Source: Effrenium voratum | Taxonomy: Eukaryota > Sar > Dinophyceae > Suessiales > Symbiodiniaceae | Assembly: GCA_963377175.1 (NCBI GenBank) | Contig: CAUJNA010003772.1 | Location: 470,001-534,000 of the forward strand | Direction: 5' to 3' | Length of the DNA: 64,000 nucleotides | Shown: positions 1 through 12,500 of the stretch, in pieces | Layout: each line of letters opens with the position of its first letter | Position numbering within the stretch: position 1 is the first letter of the stretch | Notes under the pieces: model-generated | The model's database searches: none | What the model saw: only the letters and a program-made list of their open reading frames with translations | What the model was told of the DNA's origin: nothing | Position numbers and translations under genes: made by a program

Positions 1-1137
1 CTCAGGTCTCCAGCCTTGGATCTAGTCGCTTGGCCGCAGTCTTATTGTGAAACCCGGGTGCCCCTTCCTGGGAATAGCCATCCGGAAACTAACCATACAC
101 ATACATATATATATATATATGTATATATTTGTATAGGGCTCGCTGATGGGATCAAGGGACCTTTGGGGGCTTGACCATGCTTGTGTCCTTGCACCCCCTG
201 CTCCATGAGCTCGGTATAGTTTCGGTCAAAAGGCACGTCCGGAGAAAACGCCGCTCGCACCATGAGCCTAGTCAAGGTCCAGTGGCCATGAACCAAAGCT
301 ACCCTTTCCGATTGGCAAAATCCGGGGTCATCCTGTTTTGATTTCCGGGCCACTCTTTTGTACAGCGTTGCTTGTCGTTTATCGATCAAGCCAAATCAAA
401 AGCAAACACGAACAGAACACTATATCATTTCGGTTGTCTCCAACTGGGGAAGCCTCAAACTGAGTGATGTCCCCTTGTCACCTCAGAGTTCCAGGCCCAA
501 GCGAGGCCGAGCGCAGTAAAAGTTAGCCCTGACTACGCCAACTCAATAACCCAAAGCCATTGACTGTCCGCTTGTGCTACCAATATGGTTACAAACTGCG
601 CAAGCCTCACTTAATCCCGACTGAAGCAAAACGGAGAACCCTTTGCTAATTTGGCGCGCTCAACGGGAATTGGTTTTATGGTCTCCTTGAAAGCAACTTT
701 GAAAAGTTGACCACAATCCTTGAATTGACCACCCGCGGCTCTTTGGAGCTGCAAAGTCTCACAAACGCCAGATCAAAAGCAAGCTCATTGACGTTGGGTG
801 CTTCTACACTTCCCAAACTTGCTCCTTGCACTGTGTGGCAGCAGAAATGGTCGAGGAAGATGCAACATGGAATCATGGAACCCTACACTTGAAATGGACT
901 TTGGTGTTTCCCTTACTTCCCCAGCCAGCCCTTTGTTCCTACGGCACCAACCGTGCACCCTCACTCCCCAAAAAAGGGACAAGCAATTCGCCAACTCCCA
1001 AACTGAAAGCCAGCTCCACAGCTGAAAACCAATTTAGACCCCCCCCCATATTGATACTAGTACCATTCTCTTTGGATTCCCAAGGAACCACCGCAGAACC
1101 CCAGGATTTTTTCTTCCCGAACTCGATGGATCGGAGG

Positions 1138-1235
1138 GGCGTGGCGATGGCCTGAAGTTCCAGCTCCGCAAGGGCCACCAGCAAGACCTGGCGGTCAGCG
1201 GGGTGGTGGCGCAGGGGACGAAATCCGTTTCGCAG
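1138..1235. other. Coding-like island, strand unresolved
   Basis: The island is open on both strands. On minus, a pyrimidine-rich stretch ends in CAG|G at about 1189 and leads into VLLVALAELELQ followed by a GC donor, the splice style of the channel gene. On plus, a Lys/Gln-rich frame (LKFQLRKGHQQDLAVSG) is equally open. It could be the last exon of a downstream minus gene or a chance GC-rich stretch. Confidence 0.25.
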
Positions 1236-1685
1236 CACCTGAGAAACCCTGGTTTCTGATGACTACCCTGCTAGGGCACCAACTTTTTTCTGTAGTCGAC
1301 TTTAGTAAGGGAACCCTCCCCCTGTAAATACCGGAGCAAACAGCGGGCTCAACCATGTTTTCAAAGTAGTGCCAAATGGATCTTGTCCACAGTATGGTTT
1401 TCAGAGCACGGAAGGAGAGAATGACTTTGAACTGAACCATTCCTGGTGGTTTTTTGGGAGACCCCTTTCTGCCTCATCCCCAAAACCCTGCTTCATTCCT
1501 TACTAAGAAGCAAACCAACAACGGCGCAAAATAACAAGTTGGAAAACCGCAGCGAGCAGTTCACCAACTTTCTAAGGTACGACGCAAGAGTCGCAAAAGG
1601 AAATGACAGGTATCCACGAGGGGGCTTCCTCAAACTTGGGGACACTCATTGAAAAGGGAAGTCAGCTTGGATGGAACAGATTCCT

Positions 1686-1800
1686 TTAACACCAACACAC
1701 ACACACACATCCACACACACACAAACACACACAGACACACTCAGACACGCACGGACAGACTCACCCACCCATCCACCCACCCACCAACTCACCAACCCTC
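1686..1800. repeat. CA/CCCA-rich microsatellite
   Basis: Imperfect (CA)n with ACAC, CAGACA and CACCCACC variants on the plus strand. The open frames over it (Thr/His repeats) are repeat translations, not genes. Confidence 0.85.
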
Positions 1801-2267
1801 GGAACTTTCAATCTGCCAAATTGGGCGTTGCAGTCAAAGGGCTCAAACGGCTAACAAAAGGCAAGTGCGCGTGGCTTGTGCTTGCCGCCGGCGTTTCCCA
1901 CGAAGCGACAAGGGCAAAGCAGCCATGGTAGAACGGTAGAACCAAATGAGCCAAAACAAAAGTAAGAAACTTTGGCTTTGGGGCAGGGGCTGCGCTCTGC
2001 AAATTTGACAACTGGTCTGCGGAAACTGCGCGCCTTGGATTACGTCGCAGGCACAGTACTTTACGCACGCCGATGCTGATGCTAGAGCTAGATTGCTGTT
2101 AGAGTTATTTGACAACAAACAAACATTTCTATCACTCATTCGGTATACACCACATCAAGCAAAGCCCCCGCTGTGAAAAGCATGTGAAAAGCTAGGCAGT
2201 TGGGGTTATCCAATCCTAACTGCGCTGGTCGCTCGAACGAGCCCGCATCCCCAAGGCGCGCAAACCA

Positions 2268-2560
2268 ATCCAAAGTACTGCGCCTATCTGCGCCTGTCAC
2301 GCAAAACAGAAACGACGCGCAACGTATTTCGCCTGCCATGCCATCCAGCATTAGCGTGCGCAAAGTGCTGTGTCGGCCGTTCGAACAGCCCGCATCACGT
2401 AAGAAACAGAACGCATACGCGCAAAGCGCTGCGTCTGCCTCGCAAACAGCACCTCCCCCAACTACCGCGACACTCGTCCCGCGCAAACCAGTCTAAAGTA
2501 CTGTGCCTGTCAAGCAAAGCAACAAGGCGTGTACAAAGGTACTGCGCCTGCCTCGCAATT
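2268..2560. repeat. Degenerate GC-rich short repeat (AAAGTACTGCGCCTG type)
   Basis: The core AAAGTACTGCGCCTGCCTCGC recurs with changes at about 2272, 2361, 2422, 2492 and 2535. A related pattern (GCGCCTGCC with flanking AAAGTG) is seen at 11.2-11.35 kb, so this may be a dispersed family. Confidence 0.55.
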
Positions 2561-2629
2561 CGGCATCGGCATTTGTGTAAGTTGAGTGAGTGAGAGCAAG
2601 TATGCGTAAGTTGAGTGAGTGAGGAGAAG

Positions 2630-2735
2630 AGGATGAGGGTGCGGGAGAAGCATAAGCGCGAGGAGGAGGAGCAGGAGGAGGAGCAGGAGGAGGGGGAGGA
2701 GGAAAAGAAGGAGGAGAGCGGCACGGACGACGACA
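2630..2735. repeat. Purine-rich (GAG)n run
   Basis: Repeats of GAGGAGGAGCAGGAGG on plus give a Glu-rich plus frame and a Leu/Ser-rich minus frame. Both are low complexity and were not taken as genes. Confidence 0.75.
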
Positions 2736-3473
2736 TTAAATGTAAGCCCCCCCCACAAGAAGCAAAGGGAAAAGCTAACCTCCAAATGCTATCATCTTGA
2801 GGTAGCTTGTCACAGCCCGGCATACCACCAAGGCTGATGATTGAGTCGAGTTGCAGCTATGTTCCCAGAGACTCCAGTGATCAATCACTCCTTCTTATTT
2901 ATAAAACAACCCCCCAACAACAAAAAACACCTCCAGCCGACCACAAGATTGTCAATTCAAATTACTGAATCCTAAACCAATACTAATCTCTGGCAACCAA
3001 AGAACCCAGCCAGGCTCCCCAAATGTGCTTGTTAGGAGCCACCCGAATTCATTCGCAAGTAATGGATGTTGAGGAAGTTCAGGATATCAACTCTGTTTTT
3101 GCAAATCAAAGGGCTCCCTTTCCTTTCATTCTCGCTCAAAGTTGCGTTCTGAGCATTTTGTTTGCAAAGAAATCAAAAGGGTCCCTCTTTCCCAATTGGA
3201 ACCCGATACTAAACAGCGCTGTGTGAAACAGTTCTGGCAAAAAACCGGGGAACCCTAATAATCAAAAAACGAGTTTTGTTGGTGTTTGATCAGGTTTAAA
3301 CTAGGGGGCCCCGATTACATATGGGTTACACTGCTATGATGGAGCCTCTGAGACATGAACCTCATAATCGGAATGCCAAGGGACTCCTCCCTTCAAGCCC
3401 TTTTATCTTTTTTTCGCTCGCCGCACATTCGCGGACACGAGTCGAGTGTGAGATCTGACGATATGAAGTTTTC

Positions 3474-3590
3474 TCAGTCTTCGGAGAGGAACGAGTGTTT
3501 TTCTTTGGAATCCTTGTCAGTGCTCCCTCCTCCCTTCCGGAGCTTTGTCAGGGTGATGTGCAAGAGGTGCTCTAAAGCTGCGAGCTTCTC
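3474..3590 (-). CDS. Channel exon 16, C-terminus (residues 685-722)
   Basis: A TTCGAG|G acceptor opens EKLAALEHLLHITLTKLRKG, a helix. It is followed by Gly/Ser/Lys-rich residues and TGA at 3474-3476. An upstream acceptor giving a slightly longer exon cannot be excluded. Confidence 0.78.
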   Translation of the reverse strand, partial: EKLAALEHLLHITLTKLRKGGGSTDKDSKEKHSFLSED

Positions 3591-6500
3591 CTCGAATCGG
3601 CTCATCACTTCGAGGCAACATGGTTCTAGGGGTAGCTTCCCCATTCTTTTCAGGGATCCTTCTTTCCAGAAAACCACCAAACCCTGGGGAAATGACTAAT
3701 TTTGAAAAGAACGATGGCTGAATCAATGGGGAATCAACCCCTAGAATGGTGTCCGACCGTTGGCTCTGTGCGCAGGGGGGCGGGGGGGGGGGCAAAAAGA
3801 ACCGGAGACCGCTCATTTGGAGGGGTCGGATGGACATTTTTAGTGGGGGCTAAGGGGAAACCAAAACGAACCCAAGCCCACCCGTTCCCGTCAAAAACAT
3901 TACATGCCGCTGGCAATTTCGGCAGGGCACCAACTGGAACAAGCTTACTTGCGCTGATTCTGAACAAGCAGGATCCTGACAAACTAGGCTTTCCGCGTTT
4001 TTGGAGGCCCAAGCAAAGACTGCCACTCACTATAAATCTTGGCAAAGCTCCTGGATGTCCCTGGAAAACTTATGCTGGCAAATGCAAAAGCCGGCATGTT
4101 GCCACAAGCCATTGAATGATCACATGCTTTGCGTTCCAACAATGGTCATGTGCTATATGGTCTATAACAGGAAACGATTGGGAAACGCTTTGAACCCAAC
4201 TAGTCCGGCAGGCCATCTGCAGCTGGCTTGGCTAGTCTTCCAGGGCAGGCTTGAGGCAGCATGCGCCAGAACGCGCCATGGTCGCTATGTGTAAAGGCTA
4301 GCAAGACAACAAGTACCCACCCTCCAACAATCATGGAAGCCGACAGGAGGCTTTTGGAAGGCTACTTTTGATGTGGGGAACCCCCTTATCCACCTCCATG
4401 GATTGTTGGAACAGGATAACTCTTGCAATCTGATCATCACCAAGCAAAAAAAAAACAGCCAACCTTGCCCTTGCGATAGCCGATTTGGGTTTGACTCGTG
4501 CACGGCTCCTGTGTACCCTTAAAAACCACACCCCAAACCCTCCACAAAGCACTTTGGCATCTGGTAAAAAACCCTCCGGCCTCTCATCCACTTCCCGGGT
4601 GTCAACAACAAATCGGCGATTTCAACTCTATGGGGCGCCCAGTCACTTTGTTGGACTTTGAAGCCCTTTTTGGACTTTGAAGTTCGGCGCCTCCATTTTT
4701 TTGGCCCTTGTCTTTGGACTTTGAAGCCCTTTTTGGGAATCCTTTCCTCTCCTGAAAGAAACATGATTTCGCCTGGTGTGCCAGAAAAGGGTCCTCCTCT
4801 TCGTCCACAGCGATGGTGGTGTCTGCAGGCCACTCCAGCTCCGGGGAGCAGTTGCCCCCGAAGCGCTGGATCCGATCCGCCGCCACCACCGCCAAGCTCT
4901 GGGGCTCCATGACCTAGCGCCAGTGACGCGCCCACACGCCCGGCTGAAGGCCCCGCAGCTCGTGGATGCACCCAAGTCGTTGGAACAAACCGCCCGGTTT
5001 ACAAGCCTTCCTGGTGGAGGACATCGCCACCACGAAAAAAGGCCACACCAAAGAGTACGAATCCAGGGAATGTTGGGAGACAACCACCCATTTCAGGGGT
5101 TTCCTGTAAGTTCTATGCTGGCCCTGGTGAAACTTGTTTGCCCACGGGGCAAAAAAGCCAAAGGCTTGACCCACCAGGAAAGGCACTTAAGAAGGGGGGC
5201 TTGGAAGGTTCTGACGTCTCTGGCCCAGCTATCGCCTGTGAGACTACGGGTGCCGTGTTACCATGCAAGACGGCCTACGCCAGGTGTATGTCAGCCCTAA
5301 ACTGCCTACGTGCGCCTACGCGGTTGAGGTTTTGCTCTCAAAGTGCTCGCTGTGTGATTCGTGCTAAAACTTGTTAGCCGAATGTCAAAATGTGGCTGCG
5401 CGCAATGATATTCCTATGCGGGGCCTCATATGTCCACTGCCCTTTTGCCCCTTGACCAACCGTGGAAAATTGCTCAGATCATATCTTGGTTGACGTTGGA
5501 AGGGGAGCAACAATTCAAGCTTTAGCAATGTGGTTGGATTTCAACCACTAAACCACAATAAGCAAAATGCAAACAAATGCAACATATGTAACATGTTTCC
5601 CAACAACAACCATATGGGCGGAATCCGCCTGGATTCCGCCCGCCATGCCCACATCGCCCTCGTTGAACTCCAAGGGCACGTCCAAGCCCAAGGTGGCCAC
5701 GAAGCGAGTCCAGCGCTCGTGCTTGGTGTACCGAAGGGTCTGCACCTACAGCCAAAACCAATTCGGCGTTGAATATCCGACTTGCTGACTTGCTTTTTTG
5801 CAGCCAAAACAACCTGGCTTTGAATCCGACTATTTTTTTTGTACAGTCAGAGTGATAGACCGACTCGACTTCCATGCTTCCAGGCAACTGACACTGAAGA
5901 CCGCTTCAGCTTGGCGTAGCCCAGCATGTTCTGATAGACGTAGACGTAGGAACAGTTCAACTGGGCGATCAGGAGGTTCAGGAGCAAAATGGCAGAGGAT
6001 GTGATGAAGCCGAAAACGGCAGTCAGCAGTACAGGATCCTCAGCCAGCTGAGACAAACAGCGACTTGGCGGATGTTGCTGATAGCGTGAACCGTGAAATC
6101 CCAGTGAGACGTGCTTGTCACGCGAACCAACTCCTGATCCGCTTTCTTACTCCATCTGAATCGGTAGGTGCACGTGAAAGCTAAAAATGTATAAGCCGGT
6201 GCAGCTCATGTTTTATATCTTCTACAAATATAGCATATGCAGACTTGACTTTCCAACAACAAAGCCCAAACTGAGTTTGAGGAATGGACCAACGGAGCCC
6301 AAGTTTTCACTGAAACCTAACAAAACGCGGACGAATTCACGTGAACAGCTGCAAACTGGACAAGCCGCACGCGTACAACGTTTTGGCTGCCGACTTGTCC
6401 AGCTAGCTACCTGCCTGCCGACCCAGTTTTGGCCTTTCTGTGAATGTCAATGTAACCTGACATGCTGCAAATCTTTCCGGCATGTTGTTCTGACCTTGAT

Positions 6501-9500
6501 TTGTAGAATGTACATCTCCAACAAACGGCCTCAATATATAAACTAGGGATTTCTAGCTCAAGCAGCCTCTGAGTATTGGAAAATCAACACCTACTTGCTC
6601 AACCTCGCGCCAGCGTCGTTCTGGAGGTCCCGATAGTCATCCTCATAGAGGCGCAATGTAATGCCCGACAAGCAGATCATCGACTCGCCGAACTGCTTCA
6701 TATCCTCATAGCCTGTGCAACACTTGGGCGGACTTTGGCTTTGCTGTGCCAAAGACTGAGCGTAAATGTCAAGAGTTGGTACTTGTTTACGTCGTACAAT
6801 GGTCAACAGTGATACGGCCGAAGTGCTTGACTGCATAAGCATCGATCCGAACAAAGGGGACCAGAAAGATTCGGATCAATGCAGTCGCTCGCAATCACTG
6901 GCATCTGGGCACTCTCGCACTCTCGATACCAAGTGGCCATGCTCCAAAACGGTGATGGCACTGGCAAAGGTGGTCAGCAGAAACCTCGGTGCACCGTACA
7001 CACAAACACACACGCACACAACACCCAAACACACACACACACACACACACATACACACACAACCACAAACAATCACACAAACAAAACTTCAACAAAGATG
7101 CGCTTCACACCTTGAGTATCCCGAATCAATTCAATGGCACCCCGTCGCCTGATGTGACCGGATCCTCTTCAAGGAGTCAAACAAAACAAGCGATAAAGCA
7201 GATGTGTAAGCGCTCCCATCTTTAGTACCTTTGTTGTTATATGTTATTATATACGCACATTCAGACATGTGCTTAAACACGCGCAAAGTGAGATTCCTAA
7301 ATGACACCATGTCCACCCTTTGGAAGAGGCTGCGTATATTGTATGTATAGCACTTGTGCATGTGCGTGCGCAGCATACAAATATGCATGATAAGTATGTT
7401 TCTGCATGTCACAAGTGCTCATACGGCAAAGTCTGGGGAGTGAGCCCTAATTGGCCGAGGCGCAACAGGGCGAACATAAATCTCCCGATCTCAGACCCCA
7501 CGTGGACACAGACCAAGACGAAAGCGCTCAGGCCTCGCGGCTTCACCATGCACCCTGGTGGGTTCACCATCTTTATTTTTGAGCACCAACAAATGGAACA
7601 ATCATTGAACAATTGGGAGGATTTGTTGATGTCTTCCTGTTTGCTCGCGTTGGCACATCAGCTCCAATAGCTCGATCTGTGAACAAAACCACCTCTGAAC
7701 AGCAAGTTGCAAGCATTTGATGCGAAACCCATGCATGCATACGTGCACCTTGGCCAAGCAGGGGCAGTGAGGAACTTTGTGGTACATCATCGAAGCTTCT
7801 GGCGGATGTATGTCAGGCAGTCTTGCAGTATCAAGGCGTTGGTGCGAAGCATGGTCCAAAGTACATATTATGTCAAAATATGTCAAGCAGTTCGAACCGT
7901 AGGATCAAGACCAAGATGCTAACATTTAGTATGGAACATGGAGGACAATCGTCCATCTTCAACGGATGTTCATGGTGCACCTATGCAAGTCTCAACGTTT
8001 GACCCCCTCCCGATTCCTTCCCGTCCCTGCAAAACAAACGTTTCCATGAGAGGGTTCCCGGCGACCGGCGAACTGTTTCATCACTTGCAGGCCTCGTCCA
8101 ATTTTGTCGACCTCTGGGAAAGCTGACAATTCGGTTGGGGCGGAAAATCCAAACGCGGCGCATGGATTGACATGGGTGTGCATCTTGTTAGGGGACCCTC
8201 AAAATGGTGGCTTTCCTTTTGCTTTTCCTGTAAAACCACAGAATATTGGGAAGACACACCCCAATGGCTTGGAAGGTCCCAAAGGCCTGGCCCAAGATGA
8301 GTTCTCCCCGCCTGTGGAGAAAACCGCCAGGTCCGCCATCAAGCCCCAGTGCAGGCCCACGGCACACATGGCAAACCTCGACTTACAATCGCAGGATTTC
8401 CGCGTTTCAGCCAGGGGATTCGCACGCCAAGCACCAAAGTGCTCAGGGGAGAATTGTGGACCTTGGATCCCTGCCCAGAAAGGTGCTCCCATGTTTGGAA
8501 CAAGCACACGAACCTCGACCAGCAAGGCCATCACAGACCAGGCCAACAAGCTTTCATTGATTCACATCAATGACTCTGTTCAACTTCATCACACCCAAAA
8601 CAACTGTAATTATTTCGGGCCAATTCACAACAAACATGAAGGTGCGCAACGCCATGGGCGAAAAACAATCACTTGCATGAAGCTCATGGGCCCCGTATTG
8701 AGCGACTGAAACAAGGAAACCAAAACCCAAATCAGCTTGGGAACTCAAATAGGCTGGGGAGAAACGATGTTTGGACAGCCGTTTGGATGGCGGTTGAGCA
8801 TGGCTGACACGAGCGTGTCGTGTCAAGGGTCACCCGTGCACGGGAATAAACAACAGGACGTGGGCGCTGCGATCCCTTTGAGCAGGTCCCCCCTAAAAAC
8901 TAACATGCAACCTAAAACGGGGGGCAAACAATTGCCACCTCCCCAAAGATTCCTCCACAAGCCGCAGTTTGTTAGATTCGTTGAACCAGGGAGTACCCGC
9001 ATCAGAAATCCGCCGCGGTGCACTGAGTAGATGAAGCCAGATTCATCGTAGCCTTTGCAGTACTCCGTTGGCCACTCCTCAGCAAACAGAATCATCCTTT
9101 CAAAACGTCCCCACTCCATCGTGCTAACTGGAGCGTCTCAAACTCCCCAAAGCGCCTTGTTGGCGCTACTCTCACACTAACACAAAAAGGAGCATCAGGG
9201 TGGGGAGGAAGGGGGGTGAAGATCGACGTGACCAAGTCGCTTCGAGCGGAAGGGAAAGAATCTAGCCGGCCCGTTTTTTCCCTTCGTTGCCGCACTCTTC
9301 TTGGCGACGCGCAGGCGGTGCTAAGCAATTCGCCGTGAAGCACCCCCTCCTGCTTGAGCTGTGGCCTCGCGAAGGCTTTTTCAGGACTTGAGGTGCGAGA
9401 TCGGCTTTCGCCTGGGTCGCGTCGAGGGCAGGGCGCCAGCCCAAAGGTGAAGACGCCATCATCCACCTTGCGCGTGCAGGCGGAGGTCGCTCCAATTGCG

Positions 9501-12500
9501 GCGCAGCCTCCGCAGGCTCACCCTCTGAGAATTTCCTCTCTGAGTTCAGCTCCCGGCGCCGTCTGACTTGCGCTTCGCCGCGGTGAGGGGAATCTGGTCC
9601 ACCTCATTGACGCCGGACATGTAGCGCTCGTCGGGGGCATGATCCGCGCCCGGCGCGTTCCTCTTCCGTCTTCACAAAGGACGCCAAATAGCGTTGCATA
9701 GAAGCCCGCGCCTTGGCCTTTGCCTGCGACACTCTTTCTGGCACACATGGGGGAGCACATGGCTACAAGAAGGAAGCGAGGTTCAACTTGAGCCAAAATG
9801 GTGGCTAAGTGGATCACTTCTCTGGCATGGCTGGAATTGCGATTTTGTGTGTATGCATGTTTTGGCGTGCGCGTGGATATGTTGCATGGGCTTGTTTGTT
9901 CTGGGCTTTAAGGAACGATTCGCGCCCCATGCCAATGAGGCCAAAGTGAGGTTGTCTAAAAAACCTCTGTGTTGTTAGAGTTATGTTTCTGGGGTTATCG
10001 GTTTTGTTAAAGCAAAAAATCCTTATCGTTTTGCAGTGTTTTGAGCTTTCTGCACTTTCAACCTCGAAATCGCGGCCTTTTAGCACAAGGTGTCGCACAC
10101 AAAGTACACTTTGGCAGCTCCAGCTCGAAAACCGCAACTTTTCAGCACAAGTGTAGCACGCGAAGTACACTTTGGCAGCTCCCTCAGTACCACGGCAGAG
10201 CTAGAGGGCGGAAGTTTCTAGAAAGGACATGTGCCCATCCCTGCCCCATCGAAAGTGCTAGGGGCCCCGTTTGACTTGTGGCAGCTGCTCAAGATGTTCT
10301 TCCAGATAGCTCTCAAATTCTGCAAACTTCTCAGGCGACACCATGGCGAGCGGCCTGAACTGGCACGCTCGCAAGCGACACAAATTTTATTAACGTTCAC
10401 GCGTGTGTGACGTGATTGTTTGCAACGTGTGTGTGTGTGACTGTCTGCCGAGTGTGTGTGTAGGGGTGTGTGATTTCTGCTCGCTAAAATGTTGAGTGGC
10501 AGCCTTGTGTTAGCTCAAACTCAAGAATGGCTGCGGTCGCACGTGTGCATGCAACTCTCACGCAGAACGCGACCACTGTCTGCTCCCTACCCCAGTAAAG
10601 CAACCACGGCTTACCTCGCTTCTCTTCCCTTCTCTTTTCTTCTCTTCTCGTTTCTTCTCTTCTCTGTTCTTCTCTTCTCTTCTCTTATTATTTTCTTATC
10701 TTCTCTTTTCTTCTGCTCTTGTATCGTCTCTTCTCATTTTCTCATCTTCTCTGATCTTCCCTTATCTTCTGGTCTCGTCTACTGCTATCTTTGTTTCTTT
10801 GCTCCTTTCTTACTTCCTTTCTTGATTTCTCTTTCTCTTTCTCTTTCGCTCTTCATTTTTATTTCACATTCTTTCTTTCTTCCTTTTCTGTATTTATTTC
10901 TTTCTTTCTGTCTTTCTTTCTTTGTCTCGCTTTCTCTCTCCCTCTCTGTCTTTCTCTGTGTGCCTGTTTAAAAACACCTTCTTGCTGTCGTTCTGTCTTT
11001 CTCTCTCTCGCTGTCTTTCCCTGCTTGTTTTTCAACAAACGTTATTTCTGTCTTTCTTTCTTTCTCTCTCTCTCTGTCTTTCTCTTGTTTGCTTTCTTTC
11101 TTTTCTTTTCTTTCTTTTTCTCCCTCTCTCTCTTTCCATTTGATATCTATCGATCAATCTATCACCTGACCTTGCTAAAGCGCGGCGCTTGCCACAATGA
11201 TGCACTTCACCTTGCGAAAGTGTTGCGCCTGCCCACGAAACCTGCGCTTTGCACTTGACCTTATGGGAGCAAAATGCTGCGCCTGCCACGAAAATCTGCA
11301 CCTCAGGTTGCCAAAGTCCTACGCCTGCCATGCGATTTGCACCTCTGAAGCAGTCTGCGCGGCCGAGAACTTTCCGACCCTGTGGCGAGACCTGCTTATC
11401 CTCGCGTGTTTCGCATGTGGGAAAGTACAGAAGTTGTCTAACTAAACTTCATTTGACAAAGGTACCACACAAAGTGCAAAGTACACTTTGGCAGCTCCAT
11501 CTCGAAAATCGCAACCTTTCAGTACAAATGTAGTACGCAAAGTACACTTTGGCAGCAAAAGGCAATTTGTGTGCAACACGTTCTCGCTATTGCTCTCGAT
11601 TTGTTATCTTCTTTGGTCAGCCACCAGTTTGCTGCCCAACAAGCTGTGCTTTCCAAGCTGACAAGAAATCGATATGTTGTTTCTTTTGTTTACTCCTTGT
11701 CATTTTGCAATGAGCCATGCAAGTGTTGGACACGAGGAACCTCCGAACTCTAAACCTAGACTACCGGGGTTTTTGGACAACCTCAGTGCACACGTACGGC
11801 TACACTTTCGCCCAAAAAAGGGATGGTATCCTCAAACAAGGATACACCAATACAGAGTTATCTATAAAAAATGGGCCCTTGGCGCAGACCCAGCCATACA
11901 TCCACGGTGACAAGCAAGCAAACAAACAAACAAACATGCCATACACAGCGATTGTGCGTGTCTGTATGCGTGATTCAAAACTCAACCATGGCAAATGTAC
12001 GCTGCAAAAGGCATGCACACACACACACACACACGCGCACACCGACACACACACAAACATATATATCTATATATTTACAAACCGGCACGCACGCACACAT
12101 ACACGCATACACACACATACACAAGCGCACATGCAGACGTACACACACGTACACAAACACACAAATATGTATATACACACACACACACTATTCAATGCGC
12201 TCAGCAGTCACCATAAACGCACAATGCTTACCGCGAGTTGGGCAGCAACCGTTGTCTGTTGCTTGAAGCTTCCTCACTGACACTCACACACACAACCACA
12301 CACACACACCCACGCACGCACGCACGCACGCACGCACGCGCGCGCGCAGGCACGCAGGCACGCAGGCACGCAGGCACGCAGGCACGCAGGCATGCAGGCA
12401 CGCAGGCACGCAGGCACGCAGGCACGCAGGCACACAGGCACGCAGGCACGCACGCACGCACATTGGTTTCATCATACAATTCAATGAGCAGTAAGCACAA

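Larger units (their letters stand above)
1..3473. other. 3' flank of the channel gene; no firm gene
   Basis: This stretch lies downstream of the channel stop codon. It holds short AT dinucleotide runs (about 105-126), a CA-rich microsatellite, GC-rich degenerate repeats and a purine-rich run. One GC-rich coding-like island (about 1138-1235) is listed separately. No other exon with convincing frame and splice borders was seen. Confidence 0.6.

Noticed and set aside
9354..9566. 70-codon plus open frame
   Set aside because: It overlaps the leader-linked relic on minus; kept only as a caution in that entry.
10489..11258. Two 155-160-codon Phe/Ser/Leu open frames
   Set aside because: Translation of the polypyrimidine tract.
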